A DNA stretch of 49,432 nucleotides from Acidobacteriota bacterium. GTDB taxonomy: Bacteria > Actinomycetota > Acidimicrobiia > Acidimicrobiales > Palsa-688. The notes beneath the pieces were generated by a model. That model was not told the origin of the DNA, searched no databases, and was given only the letters and a program-made list of their open reading frames with translations. Location of the stretch: positions 1 through 49,432 of the forward strand of contig JAGWSF010000154.1 in assembly GCA_028876385.1 (NCBI GenBank), written 5' to 3'. Positions 1 to 8,268 of this stretch are shown here, one piece after another. The translations under genes and the position numbers were made by a program. Numbering within the stretch: the stretch's first letter is position 1; each line of letters starts with the position of its first letter.

Positions 1-1026
1 TCCGCACCGGGAGCCCCCAAGCGGACAGCGGCACCCGAGACTCCGGCTCCGGCCCAACCGAGCACCCCCCTCCAACCCGGCGGCGCGGTCCAGCCCGGCC
101 CGGCCGCCCCCGCCGGTGCGGTGGCGGCGGCCGGCGGGGGACAGCCCGGACCGGTGGCGCCGACCGCGGTGCAACCCCAGGCCGTGAAGCCGCAGGCGAC
201 CAAAGCCCGCCCGGTGGCCAAGAAGGCCCCCTCGACCCGCCAGATGAACCCCGGCGACAAGGTGTGCGGCCAGTGCGGGGAGGGCAACGACCCGTCCCGC
301 AAGTTCTGCCGTCGCTGCGGAGGTTCCCTCGTCGAGGCGGCGGTGTTCCAACTCCCCTGGTACAAGGCCCTGTGGCGGAGGCTGTTCACCAAGAAGCAGC
401 GCCAGGCGGGCGACCGGCCCAAGATGCGGCGCCGGGCCATCGGCGGTCACGGCGGGTGGCTGACCCGGGCTATCGGGACGATCATCGTGCTGGCCATCAT
501 CGCCGTGGCCGTGCTGTCGTTCGTCGGCCCCTGGCACAAGAGCTTGCACGCCCGCGAGGTCCGCTACTACCACGACGTGGTGGGTCAGGTGCATCCGACC
601 TACAACCAGTTCTTCGCCCACGCCGCCACGGCCACCAGTTCGGCCGCCGGACACCCCCCGATCAACGCCATCGACGGCGAACTGAACACGTCGTGGCAGT
701 CGGCCGGTACGGTCACCGGGCAGTCGCTCACCGTCCAGTTCGCCCAGGCCACCAACGTGGCCAAGATCGGGCTGCACATCGGTGATCAGGACACCCCACA
801 GTCCTACGAGACCGAACCGCGTCCGGAGAAGATCCAGCTGGTGTTCCAGGGAGCCAAGACGGTCACCAAGACCCTGACCGTGACCGACTCGGCCAGCTTC
901 CAGACCTTCAGCGTGTCGGCTGACGGAGCCACCTCGGTCACGTTCAATATCCAGAGCGTCTACGCCGCCACCGGTAGCGGCCAGAACATCTCCATCGCCG
1001 AGATCGAGTTCTTCACCAAGAGCTGA
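1..1026 (+). CDS. Zinc-ribbon, transmembrane, discoidin-like protein (5' end outside window)
   Basis: The frame is open from base 1, so the start lies upstream; 341 residues are visible. In order: an Ala/Pro-rich stretch, a four-cysteine zinc ribbon (C89, C92, C103, C106), a basic segment, one membrane helix near residues 156-177, and a C-terminal beta domain (about 200-341) resembling discoidin/F5-8C or NADase-type glycan-binding modules (ATSSAAGHPPINAIDG, then NTSWQS). The layout implies a cytoplasmic zinc ribbon and an external carbohydrate- or surface-binding domain. A GTG at 121 is available but nothing marks it as the start. The stop codon is part of a tandem repeat that runs into the downstream spacer. 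The domain calls are by eye; the ligand is unknown. Confidence 0.8.
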   Translation, partial: SAPGAPKRTAAPETPAPAQPSTPLQPGGAVQPGPAAPAGAVAAAGGGQPGPVAPTAVQPQAVKPQATKARPVAKKAPSTRQMNPGDKVCGQCGEGNDPSRKFCRRCGGSLVEAAVFQLPWYKALWRRLFTKKQRQAGDRPKMRRRAIGGHGGWLTRAIGTIIVLAIIAVAVLSFVGPWHKSLHAREVRYYHDVVGQVHPTYNQFFAHAATATSSAAGHPPINAIDGELNTSWQSAGTVTGQSLTVQFAQATNVAKIGLHIGDQDTPQSYETEPRPEKIQLVFQGAKTVTKTLTVTDSASFQTFSVSADGATSVTFNIQSVYAATGSGQNISIAEIEFFTKS

Positions 1027-1100
1027 CCGGGCCGGACCAAGAACTGACCGGGCCGGACCAAGAACTGACCGGAGCGGACCAAGAACTGACCGGAGCGGCC
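1023..1100 (+). repeat. 21-bp tandem repeat carrying the stop codon
   Basis: Three full copies (1023-1043, 1044-1064, 1065-1085) and a partial fourth (1086-1100) of a 21-bp unit that begins ctgaccggg and ends ggaccaagaa. The first copy contains the TGA stop (1024-1026) of the preceding gene, so each copy regenerates an in-frame TGA. The last codons before the stop (accaagag) also match the unit's end, which suggests the array grew by slippage out of the gene's 3' end. Confidence 0.9.
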
Positions 1101-1109
1101 ACCCACGGT

Positions 1110-1125
1110 GCTCGCCGCGGCGAGC
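1110..1125. promoter_or_regulatory. 16-bp perfect palindrome
   Basis: gctcgccgcggcgagc is its own reverse complement. It lies between the stop-repeat array and the next gene. It could be a protein-binding site or a terminator without a T tract; there is no T run after it. The role is unknown. Confidence 0.4.
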
Positions 1126-1191
1126 TGAGCAGTGGACGAACGGCTATTTGTCGGCCGTAAAGCCGTCGGGCGGCCGCTCGGAGTGTCATCG

Positions 1192-1209
1192 TCGTTCTCA
1201 GATCGTTCT
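1192..1209 (+). promoter_or_regulatory. Direct repeat of tcgttct with 11-bp period
   Basis: tcgttct occurs at 1192-1198 and 1203-1209, one helical turn apart, just before the Shine-Dalgarno of the gene at 1224. Direct repeats with an 11-bp period are typical of OmpR/PhoB-type regulators. A chance match is possible. Confidence 0.25.
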
Positions 1210-1223
1210 GACATGGAGGTTCG

Positions 1224-2483
1224 ATGGGGGCGCAGATCCAGCTGGCCGGCACGGCGCTGGCGGTCGAGCCGGGCAAGACCCTGACCACTGCGGTCACGGT
1301 TCGCAACAACGCAGACGTCGTCGACCGCTTCACCTTCGAAGCGCTCGGCCCGGCGGCGCCGTGGGTGACCTTCGCACCCGATTCTCTTTCACTCTTCCCC
1401 GAGGCCACCGGCACGGTCAACGTCATCATCGCCCCCCCGAGGACCTCGGCGGTTCCGGCCGGGGTGGTGGCGTTCGGGGTCAAGGCCGTCTCCTCGGAGG
1501 ACGCCGCGGGCAGCGCCGCCGAGGAGGGGACCCTCGAGATCGCTGCTTTCAGCGACGTGACCATGGAGCTGCTGCCCCGGGTCGTGCAGGGGCGGCGGGC
1601 CGGCTTGGCCCGGCTGGCCTTGGACAACCGGTCGAATGTCGCCTACGAGGCCGAGCTCTCCGGATCCGACCCGAGCGCGGAGCTTCGGTTCGCCTTCAGG
1701 CCGGCGGTGGTGTCGGTGCCACCGGGGGGCGCCGAGTTCGTCCGCGTCCGCATCCACCCGGTCCGGACGTTCTGGAAAGGGCCGTCCCGGACCCGGCCCT
1801 ACAAGCTGTCCCTGGCCGGTCGCGCCGAGTCCCACCCGGCCCACCTCGGCACCGACGGGACGTTCGTGCAGGGGCCGTTGCTGCCCCGCTGGGCGACGGC
1901 CCTGGCCGCCGCCGTCGTGGCGCTGATAGCCCTCGCGGTGCTCCTCTGGTTCGTGCTGGTCAAGCCCACGGTCCGCTCCACCGCCAAGGACGCCGCCAAC
2001 CAGTCCCTGGCCGCGGCCGGACTGCCGACGGGGCAGTCGGGGAGCGGGTCGGGAGGCGGCAGCGGGTCGTCCGCCGGTGGGGGGTCTTCGGGAGCGGGGA
2101 CCTCGACCAGCCCGTCCACCGCCGGCTCGTCATCGGCCGTGGGGCCTTCGACGGGGACCGCTTCGGCGGTCACCGTCGACGGTTCGAGCGTGGCGTCGGG
2201 CAACAGCACCGTGACCATCTACACCGTGCCGACCGGGCGGACCCTGCAGGTCACCGACATGCTGATCCAGAACGCCGGCGGTGACAACGGCACGCTCACC
2301 TTCTCCCGGAACGGGACTGTCCTGATGCAGTGGTCGATGGCCGACTTCCGCGACCTCGACTACCACTGGGTCTCGCCGACGGTGTTCAACAGCGGGGACA
2401 AGATGGTCATGACCGTGTCGGGCTGCAGCGCCGCGTGCCATCCCGGGGTCTACTACGCCGGGAACCTGGTGAGAAGCACTTGA
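1224..2483 (+). CDS. NEW3/Ig-like membrane protein of the 'hydrolytic protein' type
   Basis: 419 residues, ATG preceded by GGAGG (1213-1217). The N-terminal ~210 residues look like two beta-sandwich domains of the COG1470/NEW3 kind (VEPGKTLTTAVTVRNN; PPGGAEFVRVRIHPVRTFW). A membrane helix follows at about 221-243, then a Gly/Ser/Thr linker (260-310) and a C-terminal beta-rich domain of about 100 residues. From memory, similar proteins annotated 'hydrolytic protein' lie in actinobacterial contractile-injection loci; no hydrolase motif is visible here. The gene overlaps the next one by the TTGA arrangement at 2480-2483 and follows another membrane-anchored surface protein, so the three are probably co-transcribed. 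Confidence 0.75.
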   Translation: MGAQIQLAGTALAVEPGKTLTTAVTVRNNADVVDRFTFEALGPAAPWVTFAPDSLSLFPEATGTVNVIIAPPRTSAVPAGVVAFGVKAVSSEDAAGSAAEEGTLEIAAFSDVTMELLPRVVQGRRAGLARLALDNRSNVAYEAELSGSDPSAELRFAFRPAVVSVPPGGAEFVRVRIHPVRTFWKGPSRTRPYKLSLAGRAESHPAHLGTDGTFVQGPLLPRWATALAAAVVALIALAVLLWFVLVKPTVRSTAKDAANQSLAAAGLPTGQSGSGSGGGSGSSAGGGSSGAGTSTSPSTAGSSSAVGPSTGTASAVTVDGSSVASGNSTVTIYTVPTGRTLQVTDMLIQNAGGDNGTLTFSRNGTVLMQWSMADFRDLDYHWVSPTVFNSGDKMVMTVSGCSAACHPGVYYAGNLVRST

Positions 2484-4366
2484 CCCTCCGGGTGGCGGGC
2501 CGGCCTTCGAGGCGCTGGGTCGTCGCGCTGGGCGCGACCGCCCTGGTGTGCTCGCTGCTGTCGGTGGTCCTCGACCGCTCCGGTCGGGCGACCGCCGGTA
2601 CCGTCGGGGCGGCCTACGGCGTCTACGTCACCGACGGGGCGGCCGAGGTGGCCCTGCCGGTCAACGCCCTGGGATCCCCGCCGGCCAGCGTGATCAACAC
2701 CGGCGGCGTCGTCGTGGGGGCGACCGCGCTCAACTCGACGGCCACTCTCGGGGTGGCGACGGTGTTCAGGGTGTCGGCGGTGGCCGTCCTGCCGCCCTAC
2801 GTCAACATCTTCGATGTGCCAAGCGGCGCGCCGGCCGGGATCATCAACGGTATTGCGCCGGTTGCCTACGCCATGGACCCCCTCGACCCCACGCGGGCCT
2901 TCGGTGTCTCGTCGGGGGGCACCGTCTACTCCCTCACCCTCGGGCCGTCCCCCACGTCGACGGTGATCGGCTCGGTGGCCGTCCCCGGCGCGGTCAGCAG
3001 TTGCGATTCTCTGGCCGTGACCCCCGACGGGGCGACCCTCGTCGCCGGGTGCAACGTCGGGTTGGGCGGTTACCTCGCTTCAGTGGCGGTGACCGGCGGC
3101 GCGGCCAGCTACTGGTCCGGTGAGTCGTCGTTCGAAATCCGCGACCTGGCCGTCGAGCCCGGCGGGGGGGAAGTGGTGGTGGCCGCTCAGAACTCCGATG
3201 AGGGGGTCACCTACCGGATTCCGCTGCCCTTGGGGCCCAACTCGACGACCGACTGGTTCGTGACCATCGGCGCCCGTCTCTACGCCGACAGCATCGCCGT
3301 CAGCCGCGATGGGGGGACCGCCTACGTCGGCGGCACCGGGGGGCCCGGGTCGCCCTCGTGGGTCGAGAGCCTGGCCATAGGGGGTAGCGCCAGTTCCGGT
3401 GTGGTGACGGTACCGCTGACAGCTGATGCCAACGGCCAGGGCGGTCTGGTCGGCTTGGCCCTGGTCCCCGACGGGGGGACCCTCCTGGCCGCCGGCCAGG
3501 ACGTCTCGGCGACGGGGGCGGCGGCCGACCTGGTCTTTCCGATATCCACCTCCACCATGTCCGTCGGCCCGGCGAGCATCTCGCTCGGCACATCGCGTCC
3601 CGTCGGTCCCCGGAACATCGCGGTGACCCCCGACCAGGCGCCGGTGGCCGCCCTGGCCCCGGTGTCGGGGACAGCCGGCGTTCCGCTCACTCTCGACGCC
3701 TCGTCGTCGTCGGTCGCCTACGGCAGCATCACCGGGTTCGCGTGGAACTTCGGCGACGGTACGACGGCCTCCACGTCGGGACCGACGGTCACCCATACCT
3801 TCGGAGCGGCCGGCAGCTACGTCGTGACCGTGACCGAGACCGACGCCGCGGCCAACTCGCTGCCTCCCGCCCCGGGAGGGGTCGGGGCGGTGAACGGGCC
3901 GGGCACGACGGCCTATCTGCAGGCCAGCGCCAGCGCCCAGGCTTCGATCGCCGTCGGGGTGGCCCCTCCGGTGCACACGACGTCCCCCGTTTCGGCCGCG
4001 ACCACCACCTCCACCACCAAGCCGGCTTCGCCGGGCAGTTCCTACCACCCCACCATCGTGCTGGTCCCCACCGTGGGCGACCCCGGGACGGTCGTGGAGG
4101 TCACCGGTGCGGGGTTCCCGCCCGGGGGCAATGTGACGGTGGCGTGGTCGCAGGGGTCGGGAGGTTTCACCGAGACGGCGGACATCCACGGCAACCTGCC
4201 GCCCCGTCGCGTGTCCATTCTGCGCCCCGACGTCCTGGGCCCCCGGCAGGCGAAGGCCACGGTCCAGGGAAATCCGGCCACCGCCAGCGCCCCGTTCCTC
4301 GTGGTCCCCGGCACCGCCGAGCCGGGCCGGTCGGGCTCGGTGCTGTTCCGCTCGGAAGGCCCCTGA
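2480..4366 (+). CDS. Secreted beta-propeller / PKD / IPT-like protein
   Basis: Read from TTG 2480, which overlaps the previous stop as TTGA, giving 628 residues; GTG 2492 is an alternative. A signal peptide (about 1-35) is followed by repeated blades resembling YVTN/beta-propeller sequence (about 45-385, e.g. VTPDGATLVAGC). Then comes a PKD domain (about 387-457, FAWNFGDGT and HTFGAAGSYVVTVTE), a Thr/Ser-rich linker, and a C-terminal IPT/TIG-like domain (about 520-614, GDPGTVVEVTGAGFPPGG). No catalytic residues are recognisable. Such architectures occur in adhesins and surface-structure proteins. It is probably an extracellular binding protein working with the two genes upstream. The longer open frame upstream of 2480 overlaps the previous gene and was not used. 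Confidence 0.75.
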   Translation: MTLRVAGRPSRRWVVALGATALVCSLLSVVLDRSGRATAGTVGAAYGVYVTDGAAEVALPVNALGSPPASVINTGGVVVGATALNSTATLGVATVFRVSAVAVLPPYVNIFDVPSGAPAGIINGIAPVAYAMDPLDPTRAFGVSSGGTVYSLTLGPSPTSTVIGSVAVPGAVSSCDSLAVTPDGATLVAGCNVGLGGYLASVAVTGGAASYWSGESSFEIRDLAVEPGGGEVVVAAQNSDEGVTYRIPLPLGPNSTTDWFVTIGARLYADSIAVSRDGGTAYVGGTGGPGSPSWVESLAIGGSASSGVVTVPLTADANGQGGLVGLALVPDGGTLLAAGQDVSATGAAADLVFPISTSTMSVGPASISLGTSRPVGPRNIAVTPDQAPVAALAPVSGTAGVPLTLDASSSSVAYGSITGFAWNFGDGTTASTSGPTVTHTFGAAGSYVVTVTETDAAANSLPPAPGGVGAVNGPGTTAYLQASASAQASIAVGVAPPVHTTSPVSAATTTSTTKPASPGSSYHPTIVLVPTVGDPGTVVEVTGAGFPPGGNVTVAWSQGSGGFTETADIHGNLPPRRVSILRPDVLGPRQAKATVQGNPATASAPFLVVPGTAEPGRSGSVLFRSEGP

Positions 4367-4418
4367 CCGCCCGCCTCGTTCCGGTCCTGGTCAGCGGGAC
4401 CGTCGGCGATCCCGGCGG

Positions 4419-4440
4419 CCGGCCCGCCGGGCCGGGCCTT
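4419..4440 (+). terminator. GC hairpin downstream of the propeller gene
   Basis: ccggccc (4419-4425), loop gcc, gggccgg (4429-4435), then gcctt. A 7-bp stem without a true U tract, 52 bp after the stop. Plausible transcript end for the three-gene surface cluster. Confidence 0.4.
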
Positions 4441-4464
4441 TGGCCGGCGGCCCGTGCCCGCCGG

Positions 4465-4470
4465 TAGTGT
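4465..4470 (+). promoter_or_regulatory. Candidate -10 for icd
   Basis: TAGTGT fits TANNNT. If used, transcription would start near 4477 and leave a leader of about 118 nt that contains two hairpins. Confidence 0.35.
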
Positions 4471-4480
4471 TGGGGGGCTT

Positions 4481-4561
4481 GTGGGCCAGCGACCTGGTCG
4501 CTGCCCACCCGTCGAGTACTTAGTCGAACCCGAGCCCCTCTGAGAGACCTCCCCCGAGGTC
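4481..4561 (+). promoter_or_regulatory. Structured leader of icd (two hairpins)
   Basis: Hairpin 1, 4481-4508: gtgggc/gcccac plus agcgac/gtcgct with a single C bulge and a 3-nt loop, 12 bp in total. Hairpin 2, 4546-4561: gacctc/gaggtc with a CCCC loop. Neither has a U tract, so neither is an ordinary terminator. They match no riboswitch class known to me. A cis-regulatory role is inference. Confidence 0.35.
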
Positions 4562-4595
4562 GAACCGACTCCGAGGGTCCAGTCAAGGAGCATCC

Positions 4596-5792
4596 ATGGC
4601 CGAAAAGATCACCATGCTGCCGGACGGCACCCTGTCCGTGCCCGATGAGCCGATCATCCCCTTCATCGAGGGCGACGGCACCGGGGTCGATATATGGCCG
4701 GCGGCCAAGCTGGTGCTCGACGCGGCGGCCAAGAAGTACGGGAGGACCATCGTCTGGAAGGAGGTCCTGGCCGGTGAGAAGGCGTTCAACGAGACCGGGG
4801 ACTGGCTACCCCAGGAGACCATCGACGTCTTCCGCGAGTACCTGATCGGCATCAAGGGCCCTCTCACCACCCCGATCGGCGGCGGCTTCCGCTCGCTCAA
4901 CGTGGCGCTGCGCCAGATCCTCGACCTCTACGTCTGCCTCCGCCCGGTCCGCTGGTTCCAGGGTGTCCCCTCCCCGGTGAAGCGCCCCGACCTGGTCGAC
5001 ATGGTGATCTTCCGGGAGAACACCGAGGACATCTACGCCGGTCTCGAGGTTCAGGAGGGCACCGACGAGGCCAAGCGGATGATCCAGATGCTCCACGACG
5101 AGTTCGGCTGGGACATCCGCGCCGACAGCGGTGTGGGTATAAAGCCGATATCGGAGACCGGCTCGAAGCGTCTGATCCGTGCCGCGCTCAACTACGCGCT
5201 GTCCCACGACCGCAAGTCCGTGACGCTGGTCCACAAGGGCAACATCCAGAAGTTCACCGAGGGCGCCTTCCGCAACTGGGGCTACGACCTGGTCAAGGAG
5301 GAGTTCTCGGAGGTGGCCGTGGGCTGGGACGACTGCGGGGGTAAGCCCGGCGACAAGATCCTGGTCAAGGACAACATTGCCGACATCACCCTGCAGCAGG
5401 TCCTCACCCGTCCCGACGAGTTCGACGTGATCGCCACCACCAACCTCAATGGCGACTATCTCTCCGACGCCCTCGCCGCTCAGGTCGGCGGGATCGGCAT
5501 CGCGCCCGGGGCCAACATCAACTACGTCACCGGCCATGGCATCTTCGAGGCCACCCACGGGACGGCACCGAAGTACGCCGGCCAGGACAAGGTCAACCCC
5601 GGCTCGGTGCTGCTCTCCGGGGTGATGATGTTCGAGCATCTGGGCTGGCAGGACGCCGCCGACGACATCGTGAAGGCCCTCGAGGCCACCATCGCCGACA
5701 AGGTCGTCACCTACGACTTCGCCCGCCAGATGGACGGGGCGACGGAGGTCAAGACGTCGGAGTTCGCCTCGGCCGTGGTCGACCGCCTCTGA
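4596..5792 (+). CDS. icd: Isocitrate dehydrogenase, NADP-dependent type
   Basis: 398 residues; ATG preceded by AAGGAG. Catalyses oxidative decarboxylation of isocitrate to 2-oxoglutarate in the TCA cycle, in the cytoplasm. The sequence is of the bacterial homodimeric (E. coli-like) type: isocitrate-binding [13 protein letters not shown] with the phosphorylatable-type Ser at S100, [13 protein letters not shown], and [17 protein letters not shown], in which K326 and Y327 match the residues that favour NADP in the family. Length is slightly below the ~416 of E. coli. It converges on mdh, with a perfect hairpin between them. Confidence 0.96.
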   Translation: MAEKITMLPDGTLSVPDEPIIPFIEGDGTGVDIWPAAKLVLDAAAKKYGRTIVWKEVLAGEKAFNETGDWLPQETIDVFREYLIGIKGPLTTPIGGGFRSLNVALRQILDLYVCLRPVRWFQGVPSPVKRPDLVDMVIFRENTEDIYAGLEVQEGTDEAKRMIQMLHDEFGWDIRADSGVGIKPISETGSKRLIRAALNYALSHDRKSVTLVHKGNIQKFTEGAFRNWGYDLVKEEFSEVAVGWDDCGGKPGDKILVKDNIADITLQQVLTRPDEFDVIATTNLNGDYLSDALAAQVGGIGIAPGANINYVTGHGIFEATHGTAPKYAGQDKVNPGSVLLSGVMMFEHLGWQDAADDIVKALEATIADKVVTYDFARQMDGATEVKTSEFASAVVDRL

Positions 5793-5805
5793 CCGTTGGC
5801 CGGCG

Positions 5806-5840
5806 GGGCGGGCCGGGTGAGGCGCTCACCCGGCCCGCCC
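5806..5840. terminator. Bidirectional terminator-like hairpin between icd and mdh
   Basis: Perfect 15-bp stem: gggcgggccgggtga (5806-5820), loop ggcgc, tcacccggcccgccc (5826-5840). It begins 14 bp after the icd stop and lies 85 bp beyond the mdh stop on the other strand. No T tract, as is common for very GC-rich actinobacterial terminators. Confidence 0.75.
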
Positions 5841-5924
5841 AGCAGTCGAGCCGGTGAGGCGCTACCCCGGCTCCCCTCCCGCGATCGAGCCGGCAGGGCC
5901 GCCGCCGGCCCGGTTCGGCGTGAC

Positions 5925-6917
5925 TCAGCCGATCAGGCCGAGCTCCCGGACGGCGTCGCGCTCTTCGGCCAGCTCGGCCACCGACTTGTCAATGCGCGGC
6001 CGGGAGAAGTCGTCTATCTCCAGACCCCCGACGATCGAGTAGGCGCCTCCCGAGGTCGTCACCGGGAACGACGAGATGAGCCCCTCCGGGACCCCGTAGG
6101 AGCCGTCGGAGGGAACGGCCATGGACACCCAGTCATCGCCGGCGGTGCCCAGCACCCAGTCGTGAACGTGGTCGATGGCGGCGCTGGCCGCCGAGGCCGC
6201 GCTCGAAGCCCCCCGGGCCTCGATGATGGCCGCGCCGCGCTGCTGGACGGCGGGGATGAAGGTGTCGGACACCCAGGCGTCGTCGGCGATGACCTCGTGG
6301 GCCGGCTGACCGCCGATACGGGCCCGGTAGATGTCGGGGTACTGCGTCGCCGAGTGGTTGCCCCAGATGGTCATGTTGCTCACGTCGCTCACCGGACGCC
6401 CCGACTTGGCGGCCAGCTGGGCCTTGGCCCGGTTCTGGTCGAGGCGGGTCATGGCGGTGAAACGCTCGTTGGGGATGTTCGGAGCGTTGTTCATGGCGAT
6501 CAGGGCGTTGGTGTTGGCCGGGTTGCCCACGACCAGCACCTTGATGTCGGGGGCGGCGTTGTCGGAGAGGGCCTTGCCCTGCACCGTGAAGATGGCGCCG
6601 TTGGCCTCGAGGAGGTCCTTGCGCTCCATTCCCTTGCTGCGGGGTCGGGCCCCGACCAGCAGGGCGACGTTGGCGTCGCCGAAGGCCACGTTGGCGTCGT
6701 CGCTGGTGACCACGCCGGCCAGCAGCGGGAAGGCGCAGTCGTCGAGCTCCATGACCACGCCCTGCAGAGCACCGAGGGCGGGGGTGATCTCCAGCAGCTG
6801 CAGGATCACCGGCTGGTCGGGGCCCAGAAGGGCGCCGCTGGCGATCCGGAAGAGGAGGCTGTAGCCGATGGCACCGGCCGCCCCGGTCACAGCGACCCTG
6901 ACAGGTGAAGCAGACAT
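5925..6917 (-). CDS. mdh: Malate dehydrogenase
   Basis: 330 residues from ATG 6917 ([15 protein letters not shown]), with GGAGG about 11 nt upstream; a longer frame to 7016 lacks support. NAD-dependent malate/oxaloacetate interconversion in the TCA cycle. The Rossmann motif [19 protein letters not shown], the Arg-containing mobile loop [15 protein letters not shown], the NAD-site VGNPANTNA and the catalytic-His motif WGNHSATQ (H188) are all present, matching the cytosolic-type MDH group found in mycobacteria. Pairing with icd makes a small TCA block. Confidence 0.96.
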   Translation of the reverse strand: MSASPVRVAVTGAAGAIGYSLLFRIASGALLGPDQPVILQLLEITPALGALQGVVMELDDCAFPLLAGVVTSDDANVAFGDANVALLVGARPRSKGMERKDLLEANGAIFTVQGKALSDNAAPDIKVLVVGNPANTNALIAMNNAPNIPNERFTAMTRLDQNRAKAQLAAKSGRPVSDVSNMTIWGNHSATQYPDIYRARIGGQPAHEVIADDAWVSDTFIPAVQQRGAAIIEARGASSAASAASAAIDHVHDWVLGTAGDDWVSMAVPSDGSYGVPEGLISSFPVTTSGGAYSIVGGLEIDDFSRPRIDKSVAELAEERDAVRELGLIG

Positions 6918-6973
6918 CCGATTCAAGCCTCCATGGAGCAGGTGGCCCTCGCCACTGTGGGGAACGGTCAGCG

Positions 6974-6979
6974 ACGATA
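6974..6979 (-). promoter_or_regulatory. Candidate -10 for mdh
   Basis: TATCGT on the minus strand, about 57 nt before the mdh ATG. It would give a leader of roughly 50 nt containing the GGAGG. Confidence 0.35.
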
Positions 6980-7099
6980 GGCCCGGCGCGAGGCGCGCGG
7001 CCAACCGGGTGGCCACCCGGACCGGTCAGGGACCGATGGCCCCGGTGGTGGCGACCGGATGAACGAGGCGCCCGTGGCGCCGGTTACGCCTGCGGTGAC

Positions 7100-7173
7100 G
7101 GTCAGGCCGAGATGGTCAGGCCGAGATGGTCAGGCCGAGATGGTCAGGCCGAGATGGTCAGGCCGAGATGGTC
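7100..7173 (-). repeat. 14-bp tandem repeat carrying the stop codon
   Basis: Five exact copies (7100-7113, 7114-7127, 7128-7141, 7142-7155, 7156-7169) of ggtcaggccgagat plus a partial ggtc. On the minus strand the unit is atctcggcctgacc. The copy nearest the gene encodes the last residues and TGA stop of the small leftward gene ending at 7158; the rest lie just past the stop. Confidence 0.95.
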
Positions 7174-7376
7174 GGGGGCTGAACCACGCCGAGGCGGTGC
7201 AGGTAGCTGAGCTTGCGCTCCACGGCGTTGCGCCAGGCGCACAGGTCGGCGTCGAAGTGCTCCCTGTCGCCATCTTCGAACGCGTGCTCGAGTTCGTCGA
7301 AGGCCTCGTCCTCGGCGTCGAGAAGGGCCCGGTAACGGGCCAGGAACTGGTCGTCGATCACTTCCGACAGCGTCAC
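7158..7376 (-). CDS. Small acidic helical protein of unknown function
   Basis: 72 residues from GTG 7376, chosen because GGAGG (cctcc at 7385-7389 on the plus strand) sits 8 nt before it; the frame also extends to a TTG at 7409. The protein is acidic and predicted helical (LLDAEDEAFDELEHAFEDGDREHF, then LCAWRNAVERKLSYLHRLGV), with no signal peptide or membrane segment. I do not recognise a family. Its last residues (ISA, stop) lie inside the 14-bp tandem array. Confidence 0.6.
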   Translation of the reverse strand: MTLSEVIDDQFLARYRALLDAEDEAFDELEHAFEDGDREHFDADLCAWRNAVERKLSYLHRLGVVQPPTISA

Positions 7377-7464
7377 GATCACTACCTCCGTGGTCGGTGT
7401 AGCGGCCAAACTTAGCCGCCGACGGGGCGCCGATGTAGGGCCAATGGGAACTTCCGCGGGCCGC

Positions 7465-7878
7465 TCACGCCTCGCCGTAGGTGGTCTCGCTCCTCACCCG
7501 GGCGGGGACGGGGTCCAGGCCGGCGAGGGCCTCGGCGCTCAGGCCGAGGCGTTCGGGGCGGCCGCTGAAGCGGAGCCGGCCCTGCATGAGCGCTCCCTGG
7601 GTCGACACGTCCCCGCGGGCCACGGCCACGGCGGTGGACCAGTCGGTGGTGATACGCAGATCGGGGGGCGGGGCGTCGCCGGCCACCGGCCAGACCAGTC
7701 GGGCCCGGCCGGCGCTCACCTCGATCCGGTAGACGACGTCGCCGTCGGGAGTGGCGCGGACCACCTGCTCCACCACCGTGGTGCCCGGCGGCGCCGCCGG
7801 GTCGTCGCCGGCCGGGCCGGCGGGGTCGGCGTGGCGCTGCAGGTCCTCGAACCACTCGGGTGACAAGAACCTCGCCAT
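7465..7878 (-). CDS. SCP2 sterol-binding-like domain protein
   Basis: 137 residues from ATG 7878, which overlaps the upstream stop as TGATG, implying translational coupling. After MARFLSPEWFEDLQRHAD the sequence has the pattern of SCP2/sterol-carrier folds: VVYRIEVSAGRARLVWPV, then PDLRITTDWSTAVAVARGDVSTQGALMQGRLRFSG. In actinobacteria, such small SCP2 proteins are thought to bind lipids; the ligand here is unknown. Cytoplasmic, no signal peptide. Confidence 0.7.
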   Translation of the reverse strand: MARFLSPEWFEDLQRHADPAGPAGDDPAAPPGTTVVEQVVRATPDGDVVYRIEVSAGRARLVWPVAGDAPPPDLRITTDWSTAVAVARGDVSTQGALMQGRLRFSGRPERLGLSAEALAGLDPVPARVRSETTYGEA

Positions 7879-8207
7879 CAGGGCCGCCAGCGGCGGGGGA
7901 GGAGGGTCTGTTCCAGCCGGCGTTCGGCGGCGACCTCCATCTCGGCCCAGCGGTCCAGCGCCGAGGCGGCCCGCTTCCGCCACGGGACCGCCGCCCGCTC
8001 ACCGCCCACCGACGGGGTTCTCAGGGCGGCCAGGCGCAGGAGCAGGCCGCCCAGCACTCGCGCCGGGGCCCGCCGGGACGTGGCCAGCAACTCGAGGCGC
8101 TCGCCCTCTCCCTGCTCGAAGAGGGGCCGGTCGTACCAGTCCTCGAAGCTGGTTTGGCCCAGACCGCTCGGCTGCGGCCTCGACTCGGTTTCGGTGGGGC
8201 TGTTCAC
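7878..8207 (-). CDS. Hypothetical protein coupled to the SCP2-like gene
   Basis: 109 residues from GTG 8207, preceded by GGAGG at 7 nt spacing. The protein is rich in Arg, Leu and Glu (FEDWYDRPLFEQGEGERLELL; VLGGLLLRLAAL), helical in appearance, with a basic C-terminus (LLPRRWRP). The TGATG overlap with the SCP2-like gene suggests that the two products act together. No family recognised. Confidence 0.6.
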   Translation of the reverse strand: MNSPTETESRPQPSGLGQTSFEDWYDRPLFEQGEGERLELLATSRRAPARVLGGLLLRLAALRTPSVGGERAAVPWRKRAASALDRWAEMEVAAERRLEQTLLPRRWRP

Positions 8208-8268
8208 GTCGGGTCCTCCCGGTCAGAATTTCGCACCGCCACGAGCGAACCCTCTTTTCCCCGCCTAC

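Noticed and set aside
7100..7173. Possible mini CRISPR array
   Set aside because: Units are head-to-tail 14-mers without spacers and no cas gene is present; it is a simple tandem repeat.
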